64,000 nt of DNA, from positions 434,001 through 498,000 of the forward strand of contig JAQOTA010000064.1 in NCBI GenBank assembly GCA_029532415.1, given 5' to 3'. The notes under the pieces are model-generated. The model worked only from the letters and a program-made list of their open reading frames with translations. It made no database searches and was not told where the DNA came from. Positions 34,982 to 45,309 of the stretch are shown here, piece by piece. The translations under genes were made by a program, and so were the position numbers. Each line of letters starts with the position of its first letter. Within the stretch, counting starts at the first letter, position 1. Source of the stretch: Marasmius tenuissimus. Lineage: Eukaryota; Basidiomycota; Agaricomycetes; Agaricales; Marasmiaceae.

Positions 34982-37900
34982 ATGCCAACCAAAACAAAGA
35001 CATCAAACAACTCCACCACCACCGCGTCAAAATCAAAGTCAAAGAGAAGGCGCAGCCGCCCTCGTGGTGGGTCTCCCATTCTTTCTTTTTTCAATATGAC
35101 ACTGAATGTCGCAGCAGATTCGTCTGGCTCGGAAGTCGAGGAGATTACGCCGCCGCCGCCACCACGAAAAAAGCGGAAAAAACAATCAGGTGCAATTTCA
35201 TCTGATCCCACGCTACACCTTCGTTCTAAGATCATGAAAGATACTCAACCAGCCAGTTCAGACTCCGAGGTAGAGATTGACGATGCGGACACACAGCCAT
35301 TGCCATCCGACAGCAATCCAAAACCATCAACATCTACTGGCGTTCCCAACCTGGAGTCAACCATCCGAGAAGCGACAAGGCGGAAGTCGAATACAGGGAG
35401 ATCAAAGACCGCACCGATCACCCTTTTCTTCCGCTATGGAGGGAAGGAAGACCCCGTGTACTGTAAAGTGTGCGAGTGAGTACATAATCTTGAACCTAAA
35501 TCCCCAATTCAACTGACTAACTGTGTACATAGGTCACTCCAGTTGAACAACCCCGACCATGCTGTTTACGGCTATTCTCGCAACTCGAGCAACTCGACAC
35601 TCAAACGGCATATCTTGAAGGACCACCCCAACGCTGCGACTTTACTTTCACAGCTCGAGGAGAATGGAGTTCCCGATAATGTTCCTGAAGAACTCGCCCG
35701 AATTGACTCGTTCTTTTCGAAGCAACCGACCATCAAGACGGTGGCCTTCTCAAAGGAGGAGTTTGCAATCCGATGCCTACGATTTATTGCTGCGTGCGAC
35801 CTGGTGAGCTCAAGGACTTGGTTCATAGTGAAGTTAAATACTCATTTTGCATTGCTAGCCCTTATCCATAGTTGAGAAGCCTGAGTTTCGAGACCTGTGT
35901 ATAATACTCCGGCCGTCGCTCAACCATACGGACATACCAACACGTCAGCGGATGGCATCGTTGACCCTATCTCAACTCGAAGAGATCAAAGAGGCTCTGA
36001 AGCATCTTCTCAATGTAAGTTTTCTATTCCGTTAGTCGGAGAAACATCTATTGAATGTCTTATACCAGGAGGTCAATAGTAGAGTCTCGTTCACGGTTGA
36101 TTGTTGGTCCGCCGGCGACATGGACAATTTTCTTGGGATGACGGCTCACTTCATTACCGGCGATTGGCAACTGAAGGAGGAGCTAATCGCATTCGAGTTG
36201 TCTAATGAGTCGCATTCTGGGAAGTCATTAGCAAAGATTGTCTTTAAGGTACTTCAGAGGTTTGGTCTCGTCAAAAAGGCAAGCCTGTTTCGTTCTCATA
36301 CTGTTATATCGTGTTCTAACGCAGTCAACAGGGGAAGCTGGGCTGGTTCACCACCGATAATGCACCCAATAACGATACGATGATGGCGGAACTTGAAAGG
36401 CTGCTTCGTGAGGCCGGTATCCCAGCTTCGGACTGGGACAAAGATACGAAGCATATACGGTGAGGTTTAGAGCTCTTGTACGCTTCTCATACCTCATAAT
36501 TTCTCAGGTGTATGCCGCACATCTACAATCTGGCTGTTGGAGATGTTGTGGAGGCCTTGAGCAAGAAGGCATACTCGAACGAAACCGAGGCGGAAATGTC
36601 GGACCCAACTGATGAGGAACTGGCCGACCCGCTAGTCCGATTGAGGAAATTCATTGTGACAGTGAGTACTTATTGTTCCGCCATATCAGCTGTTCTTACA
36701 GGGGACCTGTAGGCTTGCTTGTCGACACATAAACGCCGTACATTTGCTGAGCTCCAGCAGCTTCTCTACGAGGCCCTCGGGATTGTGAAAGATGACAATG
36801 GCGAGATTCGTGGTGCACTTGTGCTCATGCTTGACGTAGTCACACGATGGTCAAGCACATACTTTATGCTACGACGCGCCATACAACTCCGCAAGGCCAT
36901 CGATACCATGTTGGTACACGCCGACTTTCCTGAGCTCGCCAAATACCAACTCTCGCAGGATGATTGGAGACGGATTGAGTTTCTAGCCCTGATACTTGAG
37001 GTAAGCTTTATTTTGAGTCTCGCAATATCTAACATTGATTCATCCGCGTCCACAGAAAGCAAATATGTGCCAACAGATGCTCTCAGCTACGAGCTACCCG
37101 ACACTTCAGCTGTCAATACCGGCTCTTGAACATTTGCAGTCGTCATGGGAGGCTATTCAAGATGACTGTCGGGCACGTGGTGACGAAGAAACCGTTGAAG
37201 TCTTGCAACAAGGTCTCGACGAACTGGCCAAGTACTACAAGCTCCAGGAGAGGTCCGAAGCCTACGGCAACGCACTCAGTACGCAATAAATACCCTTCTA
37301 CGTCTATATCTGCTGACCTTATAGCTACAGTCTTGACGCCCTTTATCAAGCTGTCCTATCTGAAGAAGTGGTGGAAGGATACTGTCCAAGACAGAGACGG
37401 CGAGTGGATTACTCTGGCTGAACAGGCCGAGAATGAATTCCTCGACAATGTAAGTCTCATAAATGCTTGTACCTTACCTCAACTGACATTCAGTGCTAGT
37501 TTTCGACTCAGTACTATGTCCCTGCGGAGGAATCTACACCGACAGCAGAGCAAGCACTCAGCAGCTCAACAAAACAGCTATGGGGTGACATTTTCGGTGA
37601 AGATGATTCATCGGAGATCAACGATCCTCGTCAAGCTGCCATGCGGTACCTGTCCGAGCATACGACGAAGCATCCTGAGAAGGGTGGACCCGACTCGCTG
37701 GATTGGTGGAGGCAACACGAGCAGGACTCTGCTCCTGTCGCTCTCATGGCACGCGACTACCTTGCCATACAGGGCTCTGCAACCCCTGTTGAACGTGTAT
37801 GGAGTTCTGCTAGCGATACCGACACCAAGAAGCGCAATCGCCTCTCCGCGGCACAGTTGGAGGCATTACAGTTTCTGAAGAGTATGTATCGCAAGGCTCG

Positions 37901-38048
37901 AGTCCGAGGAATGACTACAGAGCAGCGTAGAGGGCTTATGGCAGCACGGCAGCGACTTGTAGATGACCAAAACTGGGAAGGCGACACTGTACATAAGGTA
38001 GACTTATCGGTAGATGAGCTCGAAGACTGTTTGGACTTGACAATTTGA
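34982..38048 (+). CDS. hAT transposase with BED zinc finger, apparently intact
   Basis: This enzyme would excise and reinsert the element in the nucleus. Ten exons (34982-35475, 35533-35803, 35859-36014, 36069-36278, 36332-36459, 36508-36661, 36713-37000, 37056-37278, 37325-37449, 37512-38048) total 2586 bases, an open 861-residue frame with every junction in phase. The intron at 36279-36331 is GC-AG, the others GT-AG. The N-terminus is basic and low in complexity, with a likely nuclear signal (SKSKRRRSRPRGG, PPPPPRKKRKK). A BED finger follows: YCKVCE then LKRHILKDH. The RNase-H-like catalytic residues are visible as D in FTVDCWSAGD, D in WFTTDNAPNND and E in ATPVERVWSSAS. CMPHIYNL supplies the conserved C-x2-H. 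The C-terminal dimerisation region contains LDWWRQHE and PVALMARDYLAIQGS. No stop or frameshift was found. It lies within a Tc1 relic, on the opposite strand. Confidence 0.93.
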
Positions 38049-39549
38049 ATATATTCCTTTTTTTATTCGCCTTTCCATGCGACTCAAGGGGACCGCATCC
38101 AGTCCCAGTCCGGTTCGGTCTTGAACCAGTTCTGACCTGAAACCGGTTCGGAGCTGGGACTGGAACCGGAAGTGGGATGGAAATTGGAGTTGGTACGGGA
38201 CCGAACCGGACTGGAACCGGACTGGATAACATCACTATCAGTTCGTGCCATGCGTTTTCGATGGGGGAAAGGTCGGGAGACTGTGGGGGCCAATTCATGG
38301 GAGTAATGTGGCGCTCCGCAAGCCATTGTTTCGTCTTCTTCACGTTATGCTTTGGGTCATTGTCCCGCTGAAAAATGTATCGTCCGAAGCGGTTGTTCAT
38401 GACCTGAGTCACTGGAATAAGGGAATTCTCGAGAATTTGAATGTATTGAGTAGCATCCATCTTTCTATCAACCCGATGAACTGTTCCTGCCCCGAGAGGA
38501 GTGATGCATCCCCACAACATCAACATGCCCTTGTCCTTCCCCTTCCCTGCGCCGTGTTTTACTGTCTGTTGAACCGTTCTGGGTACCAGCTGATCATGTC
38601 CTCGACGTCTTCGACAATATATGATGCCATCTGATGCGTGTATCATGAATCTAGATTCTAGACTCGTCTGAAAAGATGATAGGGCAGGATGAGAGCATGC
38701 GAGGGTTTGTGTAGGCACGGTATGCGTAATAGAAGGCGAGACGCTTCTGGATGTGTTGGATATTAAGTCGAGGCTTTTTTCTCAAGTGAAAACCATATAG
38801 GTCTCGTGTTCGAAGGAGATGGCGGACTGTACGAGGGGGGACCCAGGGCATCATTCGACGGTATACATCTGCACCTGTTCTATGAATTCCGCCCTCCACT
38901 TCGTCTACTGCCGCGTCCAAAAGCCGATCGGTGACACTTCGTGGCCTTCCTGAGCGCTATCTCTTGAAATAATAGTCACCATCGTGCTCTGTAACATCGC
39001 GATAATTGCGTCTAAGAGTCTTGATTGAGATGCCTGTTCCAGCAAATTCCCGCTGCTTCCTAATGTTGTTCCAGCTGAGACGGAGGTTGTCTTTGTATAT
39101 GAGAAGAGCCCTACACTTGGTAGGTGTACATTTGGTATAGTTTCGTGGCATAGAAGAGATTATAGAGGGTACGATGGATAAGAGATATGGGTCGCGACCT
39201 CTCTGACGTCTGCCTCCGGAGGCATTACCATATATGGGGGGGACATCAATTTTTGCCGCTAGTGTAGCCACAAGGGCCGCATTTTGTGCCATTTCAGGGC
39301 TGGAATGTGAAAGTCAACTTCTCATCATGCAATTTTATGTCCAGTTAGTATCATTCACAACTCTGCTCTTTGGTTTGACTGAATTTTCACTCCGCATCCA
39401 AAATACCCTGCATAGTTATACTATTGATCATGAGGTGAGTTTCCTTCTCGTGCTTGTCACTACACCTCAGGGGCCCGGCAGACCCTGACTGTCCCACGAG
39501 AAGCCTAGTCATCGATGCAATGTTGGTAAGTTGCAACGGAAAGCACGCA

Positions 39550-39870
39550 CACTACCATTCTGAGGCATTTTGTTTTCTACCCAGGGCTCTCTGATCGCCA
39601 CTTTCATCTCTTGCGACCAAGTCAGCTCTCGAAGAAAGACGTCACCCTCGAAAATCTCCCTATACCGCTTTTGCTTAGGCTGAAGAACAAGTGTTTCAAG
39701 CCAGTCTATCAATCAGGTAGTTCAATGCATACCATGACTTGATTCTCCTCCTCTTCCTGGCAGGTCATGCAACTGATATAGTTTTGATGAACATCTCCTT
39801 CAACATGTTGAAACACATTATTGCGACCGATCCTCGTATGTCTGGCACCTGAGAAAAAGCTGGATGTCAT
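39550..39870 (-). pseudogene. uncharacterised family, fragment D (first exons only)
   Basis: The ATG at 39870 opens MTSSFFSGARHTRIG, followed by HVEGDVHQNYI, matching copies A and C. After intron 1, exon 2 reads PKQKRYREIFEGDVFLREL and WSQEMKVAIREP. It then stops at about 39550, where the truncated 7-TM-like paralog begins. Everything downstream in the family gene is absent. The junction is a recombination or deletion breakpoint joining two unrelated broken genes on opposite strands. Confidence 0.75.
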
Positions 39871-40437
39871 AGTCGAGTGAGGGAGGGAAGAAAGGGACTG
39901 AGAGGGAAGCCCACAGCATTGTCCGTATATGTGACCGTCAGTTCTTCAACATTGTTGTTTATGTGTGGTCCTATTCAATAGCGCCCATGAACCTTGATTC
40001 CGATCAGACTCTTCTCCCGAAAGATCGTTAGTCGGACTGACGGATAAGGGATTAATCAATTGCCAAGTCATGCTACAATAAACGCCCGGTGAGGATTATC
40101 TTGCCTTACTCTCGCGCAATACACGTACCAGAGAGGTTTTTGAACTGTAGGCACAAATGTAAGGGTTTTCTCTATTGTTTTCCTGTCGCACGGCGAACAC
40201 GTTGAACAAAACCATCAGTCCTGTCAATCGAAGGTTTGACGAGTCAGAATACATGCCTTTGACCCTCGTATCTATGTTCCAGTCAACCACCAGTTCCTTG
40301 ATCAGGCGCTAATAGAAGCGTGATATGTAGTGAAAGAATTCAATGTATGGGAAGTGATTATTGTGCATTAAAACTCATAGTTGAGCGCCTATTCAACGTT
40401 CTGTGTCGATTGAGGTTCCGAGTGAAGAGTCAGACGG

Positions 40438-40816
40438 TGTCATGAATTTCCCTCTGTCTTATCTTTTCTCCTTATCTTATCATTTTCCATCTTATCTATA
40501 TCTTATCCCTCACATGACTCATATCTTATCATATAGACACATGGTAGATACATGAAGGGACCCACATGCTGTAGACACATGTTGGTCCTGTTTCAGATAC
40601 TGTTTCACAATGTCATACCTTGATGTCATACCTCACCGTAGACACACACTGTAGTCCTCTCAGTAGTATATAAGAAGTAGATACTCTGCATGTATTCCCC
40701 AGTCTTGAGCTGGTTTATTCCTCACCAGTATAGAGTTCTCTTATCTTTGCCTCGTTCCCTCTTGTCTGAAAGCTTAGTGCAACGCGTCACCAGGTCAGAT
40801 CTGGTGATTGCTGACA
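40438..40816 (+). mobile_element. 379-bp solo LTR
   Basis: The sequence begins TGTCATGAATTTCCC and ends GATTGCTGACA, with the terminal inverted pentamer TGTCA/TGACA. It is flanked by the exact 5-bp target duplication GACGG (40433-40437 and 40817-40821). It contains a TATA-like AGTATATAAG at about 40665 and pyrimidine-rich stretches with repeated CTTATCTTATC near 40455-40535. No second LTR or internal retrotransposon coding region is near, so the element was reduced by recombination between its LTRs. Copy C lacks it at the corresponding place. Confidence 0.85.
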
Positions 40817-41448
40817 GACGGCACGCTGAAAGAGTGAAATGTGAGAAGTAGGATACCACGACGGGTAACTGATTATTCACAAAGAATGTGATATCAGAGC
40901 AGAATTGCTCAAAGAATCGATCAGAACAGAAGTATGCGGGGGTAAACCTTGTTATTCATCATAGCTCTCGGGCGCATTATGATGATCGTTGATGCTCCAT
41001 TGTTCAACAGCATCGCTGATACTACCATCCCAATACACGTTTTGTCAGCACATGCTAGAAGCATGATGTATGGTAGGCAAACAGAGAGTTAGAATTGTAT
41101 TCAAGTAACAAACGCACTGTTTTCCTCTATGAATACGGAGTATTGGTTTATGGGGATCGATTTTTGAAGAACATTAGGATTTGGGTGGAACTCCCTGTGA
41201 GAAAGTCCCATTTCTATCAAAACGTTAGCGCTGCTGGATAGGAATGTGACTTTGCACATGTAAATACACTCATAAAATGGCCCATCCAGGGAGACGCCGT
41301 TTCATTTCCAAGAATGGTCAACGGCCACAAAAGATGTGGCTGATCGACTGACGGGGATATATCGAAGCAGAACACACCTTGATTGTGACGCTATTGTGGT
41401 AGTATCCGAAACTGGATTGAGGATATAAATGAACTCACATTGGCTTAA

Positions 41449-41975
41449 CCAAGGGGGGGGGAAATAAAATTTATGATCCACACTCGAATTTTTTTTTAAG
41501 GCGGGTCGAGGGGGGACTACCTAGCTACGTAATTTCCATATATAGTAAGACTTACCTTTTATGGCTGCCTGTCTGGCAATCTCCGAGGCTGGAAAATTTT
41601 TTCACTGACCAGCCTACGCTGGCATCTCTGGAAGTGGCGGCTATGAGTTCATAGGGTGCTTATCATCCTGTGGAGCTCCACCTGAGCCTGACCTCAACTG
41701 AAGTTGCGCCTGGGGTGGGGTATACCCCATACCCACTTAAGCACCACTACAAGGGCCACAGGCAATGAAGATGGTGCTAAAAGGTAAGATTTAGGTTGAT
41801 TTTCAGCAAGAACAAATGATTTTCACAGACACGGTCTGTTCTGGCTCCTTCCAAGGCCTTCAAACAGCCTCATACGTCGAAAAAAATTTGGCCCAAACAT
41901 TTTTTTAAGGACCCCCGAGGGGGGACTAACTACCCACCCGGATGTCCGGGATCCACGGCCCGCCCCCCCCCTTGG
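41449..41975. mobile_element. 527-bp TIR element with G-rich ends
   Basis: The ends are the perfect inverted repeat CCAAGGGGGGGGG. A second inverted motif lies just inside (about 41500-41520 and 41905-41930, GAGGGGGGACTA in direct orientation). The 6-bp duplication GCTTAA (41443-41448 and 41976-41981) flanks it. If the ends are drawn otherwise, GCTTAACC (8 bp) is shared. The homologous flank of copy C has the uninterrupted site GCTTAACCA at about 54480, which confirms a real insertion. No transposase is encoded. Confidence 0.75.
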
Positions 41976-42254
41976 GCTTAACCATCTGACCATCGAACGC
42001 CAATGAAGCTCCTTTGCCCCAGAGCACTTTCGCTCGTAGGCAAGGGCGCCCGGGGTACGGAAACCTGGAGAACCGAGAGAACCTTCCTTTTATAGGTAAA
42101 GATAGCCCAGACCAAACTGTGATCATCTACCCATCAAAAGGAAGGCGATGGATAGACATAGTCGCAGTCTATCAAACATTTCCTAATTTTTGGTCAATTG
42201 TCGGTGGCGTTCCGTATGTACCAAACTTATTCACCAGACACCCATACCCAACGC

Positions 42255-42660
42255 ACTAGTACCCCTCGCCAACACCCTCAGCATACCACGACAGGTGATT
42301 AAGACTCGCACAAGCAGGGCGTAGACAGATCAATCACTTTGAAAATACGAATTCAACGTCTAAAGGCTCACAACTTTTTTGTAACCAGGACGCCGGCTAC
42401 CACCATCTGTACCGAGTATCGACTTTTGAGCTCGCTGAGAGGTACCACACGCCAAGATTCGGATGCGGCGAGATTGTGTGGGACAAATTATCATGCATTA
42501 GCACCGGTGCCATAGACCAAAATTAATATACATCCGGGACCGTTGAAAGGGAGAGAAAGTGAGCACCTAATTTCGAGAGTGGCGATCAACGAGGTTGTTG
42601 TGGAGCTAATTTAGCCCAGGCTCAGGGCAACTTCCGACGAGCCGTCGTCAAAGCCACGTG
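42255..42660. repeat. highly conserved non-coding block, copy 1
   Basis: This block is nearly identical to 54756-55155, clearly more so than the rest of the duplicated flanks. It starts around GTACCCCTCGCCAACACCC and ends near GACGAGCCGTCGTCAAAGCC. Only its first 40 or so bases are found upstream of copy A (about 11478-11515). I see no open frame conserved between the copies. It could be an RNA gene, a regulatory region, or a tract of recent gene conversion. Confidence 0.6.
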
Positions 42661-43159
42661 CACCCTTTGACCCTTCTCCCAATGTCAAAGTCTTATGCCT
42701 ACTCCTTTCAATTCATCACTCGCTAGAGATCTCAGTAGATACAGATGGTTCAAACTAGCTCTTGTAGTCCGGCTGAAGGACCACTTAACATTCTCGTTCT
42801 TGATTACAGACCCGTACTCGTGAATCAAGGCGAGTGTTAGCTCGGGATTCTGCTTTATAGGTCTTTTGGCCCTTAAGCACGTTCTAAGTATCAGATACAC
42901 GCTGACTTCGTATACTAACATCTGTATCTCCCGAAATACCGGCAAACAAAAGACACGATCGCTTTTGAAATACGTTGGACGTACGGCCCAAGCCGTTCGA
43001 GTTAGCGACCGAGCTGGTCATATCAGATAGTTCAGATGGGCGAACCTAATTGCCATGGTCCAAACGCCGTTCGAGGGGTGACTCTGCCGCCTACGGTTGA
43101 GACCTATAATCGACATATCGGAGAGGCCCGCAATGGGAAGGAAAAGGAGGTATGTGCCT

Positions 43160-44000
43160 TGAACACTTCCTATTTGCAGTCGTGACTTTTCGTCGTCCGT
43201 TCAGAATGTTGAAGTGTCCCGTACCACCAGCATGGCAAGTTAAACAGACTGGAGTAATCAGACATTGGGGCGTCAGTCGTTCAATCGTTGTTGGTAAGTC
43301 ATATTTTGAATCTTGTTTCATGATTACGTGTCTCTGATGCCGGACTATTTCTTTTCCCTGATCAGTCTTTCTTGCTAATAGTTTATAACGCCCATTTCCC
43401 CTCCGGTCCCAAATATCCCATCATAGGCCGCTTAGTAGTGACATGAGCTAGTGGTGACGAGGGACAAGCGTACATATTCAATCTTGAAAGCACCGTACAT
43501 TATCTATCCATGAGTATTCGAGTCGTCCAGCTTACTTTCGATAGAGCCTTTCAGGCCTATAACGAAGATCGGGACGCTTCGCTAGGCGAAAAGAGATCTT
43601 GCACGCCCGCAAGACCCGGAAGGCCATACACCTTCTTTTCTGACTCAGGGCGGAATAACTGAAAATATATTTATACAATGTAGTTAGCGCTTCAGCATAG
43701 CGAGACGGTTGACATCGGCATAATCAGTGGTCAAGGCTCTGCGTTTTGGATGTATGTTGGAACCGACCGATGACGGATATACCGTCAACGATGTTCGTTA
43801 GCGCACTTGGAAATCGGGACACCCCACTGTGAACAATACAAGAGAATGTGGAATCATGAATAGATCAAGAAGTCAAGCCCTAGATCCTACAAGTTTATTG
43901 ATCACCATGATTCTGTGTTCTTCCCTATTTGAAGCTCAACAATATCTATAACTGGGCGAGGTCTCTCGGTTTTGGCGACCGTGGCGTTGGACGGCAGGTC
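43160..44000. other. no recognisable gene
   Basis: Short frames only. It lies between the duplicated flank and the minus-strand 7-TM-like gene, and nothing more can be supported. Confidence 0.4.
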
Positions 44001-44004
44001 AAAT

Positions 44005-45308
44005 TTATCCCTGACCCAAGTGTCTCCTAGCCCAACCCGCGCAATCATCAGTGTAGGGCAGATTCCCTATGAATCTCGTCAGTCTTGCCAGTGTGATATA
44101 GGGGGCGGAGGCAGAGCGAAAACCATTTACTGCAAACTGAATTTGAAGTGGGTAGATATTCCATCCTGCTAGCGGCGATGACAACATAAATGGAACGGAG
44201 ATGGCCAGGACAAGGGGGTACAACAGGCCCGACTGGAAGCTAAAGTGGAGGAGGGAAAAGGTTGCTGTCAGTACGGAATTCCCAACAGAAACACCAGCAC
44301 CCAGCAAAAGCACCCACATTATTGCTGCAATGGAAGCATATCTCTCCTTTGAATTTGAAGAGACAAATTCGTCTGACTGTCTTGATGACGACCAGATCTT
44401 TCCGGCTGTATACACATTGTTCTCGTCAAATCTCCTCTGCAAATTGTGGGTGCGGGGTCGTGGGCACTCACCGACCATCAAAGTAAGAACGACATTGATC
44501 AATGCATTGAGAATGAAGTAGGTAATTTCGAGATAGGTCCATTTGTCGATCCACTTTTCCAGTGGGGAGTCTGGTATCAGGCCTGCAGAGATTGTGAAGG
44601 CCATTGATAAAATACTCAATGCTTGCGGAGGGGAGCTTCAGTAACGAGGATCCTTGTAATATGAGAATGGGGCGGGAGAGAGGCAGAGACACACCATTAG
44701 ATAACAAGCAGAAAATTGCGGGTGTGAATACAATCGACCTTCGAAAGTTGTATATGGCATAACATCGGAAAACCTGGTAAATGATTGTGGGACGAACATT
44801 TGATCTTGTGAGATCCAGGTGTAAATGCTGAGATATCAACTTACGAGGACGACGTCGGCAAGAATACTAAGACCCATGTAGACGTGAATCAGGATGATTA
44901 TTCAAACAAAGAGCCTTATCCACTCACTTAGCCAACATGGTCAGAATAGTCGAGAGAATCCTAGGATTCCCGAGTGAGCGAATACTCATCATTGCGAAGA
45001 AACTCTCACCCGAATGCCGAACGCAAATGATTCATTGTCTCCAGTGTCTTTACATGATCTTCTCCCGCTCCAATTCCAACCCGCCTATAGAAATATCCTC
45101 CGGACTGAAAGATAGCCAAAGCGGTATTTACACCCAGGCCAAGGGTTGCTAAGATGAATAACGCAATAATCACCGTGAGATGGAAGGTTCGTTCGCGAGT
45201 TCTGAACCGCTGTCCAAGGACAAGGAGACAAATTATGAATGACATGATGTAGAAGCCTTCGTAAATGATGGGAGGGATGAGATTGAGATTGGATTGAGGC
45301 CGTCGCAT
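44005..45308 (-). CDS. 7-TM-like integral membrane protein, basidiomycete family
   Basis: Minus-strand exons give hydrophobic segments in the family order. From the 5' side they read PPIIYEGFYIMSFIICLLVLG, FHLTVIIALFILATLGLG, then YMGLSILADVVL spliced to VFRCYAIYNF, then FTPAIFCLL. Further exons read ALSILSMAFTISAGL, KWTYLEITYFILNALINVVLTL, RYASIAAIMWVLLLGAGV and GLLYPLVLAISVPFML. A stop at 44005-44007 ends one plausible last frame. VFRCYAI is the same junction motif as VFRCFVI at 31 kb and VYRCYHI at 19.5 kb. The first exon and exact 3' end are not resolved. Function is unassigned, and a receptor-like role would be inference from topology. Confidence 0.55.
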
Positions 45309-45309
45309 A

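Larger units (their letters stand above)
34093..38237 (+). mobile_element. complete hAT transposon
   Basis: The 4145-bp element is flanked by an exact 8-bp target duplication TCAGTTCG (34085-34092 and 38238-38245). The ends are imperfect inverted repeats, TAGTGTTGTTAC on the left and TAGTGATGTTAT on the right read inward. Both subterminal zones (34115-34260 and 38095-38225) are packed with short motifs of the type GGAACCGG and CCAGTCC in both orientations, as expected for transposase-binding sites in hAT elements. It contains one intact transposase gene. The element lies inside a Tc1 copy, so it is the youngest layer of the nest. Confidence 0.95.
33910..39150 (-). pseudogene. Tc1 family DD34E transposase, decayed
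   Basis: The transposase normally binds the TIRs and cuts and pastes at TA sites. The start is at 39150 (MPRNYTKCTPTKCRALL), and a helix-turn-helix region reads SIKTLRRNYRD. GRPRSV, the linker typical of Tc1, follows. The catalytic core shows D in IIFSDESR, D in FQRDNDPKHN and, 34 residues later, E in SPIENAW. The C-terminal end is LWAAIVREWCSDDFSQYI to GGLWTKY at about 33910. There are four lesions. An in-frame TAG follows YYFKR (about 38958). A 7-base tandem insertion (TCTAGA repeated) follows FSDES near 38650. The 4145-bp hAT insertion falls directly after ENAWHEL. A one-base shift lies just beyond the insertion. All are on top of an otherwise well-preserved sequence. Confidence 0.9.
33675..39264 (-). 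mobile_element. Tc1/mariner element, split by a hAT element
   Basis: The terminal inverted repeats are about 30 bp, beginning CACTAGCGGCAAAAATTGAT and continuing GTCCCCCCC. The element is flanked by the TA target duplication (33673-33674 and 39265-39266). The empty site is preserved in the tandem paralog at 31320-31336 (GATATCCTAGCCAC). Removing the hAT element and one copy of its 8-bp duplication leaves 1437 bp, a normal Tc1 length. The single gene inside is on the minus strand and is dead (separate entry). Confidence 0.95.
33154..39545 (+). pseudogene. 7-TM-like tandem copy 2, broken by nested transposons
   Basis: This is the sister of the gene at 31001. Exon 1 starts at ATG 33154 (MTSTPVNNTHDKLTEDQYK). 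Intron 1 contains a 205-bp MITE. Exon 2 (FLYGLNVVLFRTALALLN, then SSLGVALSLAWDIL) runs to 33674, where a Tc1 element of 5590 bp is inserted. The exon resumes at 39267 (ATRAAFCAISGLECES, MQFYVQLVSFTTLLFG, RIQNTLHSYTIDHE). Copy 2 is open at the position where copy 1 has TAG. Homology ends at about 39545, within the intron after the IDAML exon (aligned with 31575-31605). The C-terminal half is missing, replaced by fragment D of the uncharacterised family. No functional product is expected. Confidence 0.8.
39871..43150. repeat. segmental duplication: upstream flank of D, homologous to C flank
   Basis: The order and orientation of blocks match 53457-55640: start codon region, ATAGCGCCCATGAACC, CTGTCAATCGAAGGTTTGACGAGTC, GATCGATCAGAA, CCATCCAGGGAGACGCCG, GCGCCCGGGGTACGGAAACC, the highly conserved block at 42255-42660, then CTCGTGAATCAAGG and CCGAGCTGGTCATATCAG. 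Differences are point changes, plus a solo LTR (40438-40816) and a TIR element (41449-41975) present only here. No gene other than fragment D is recognised. Confidence 0.75.

Noticed and set aside
34903..35235. Minus-strand frame rich in F and V opposite 34.9-35.2 kb
   Set aside because: Antisense shadow of the basic, low-complexity N-terminus of the hAT transposase.
38245..38634. 129-codon plus-strand frame
   Set aside because: It is the antisense shadow of the Tc1 transposase catalytic core.
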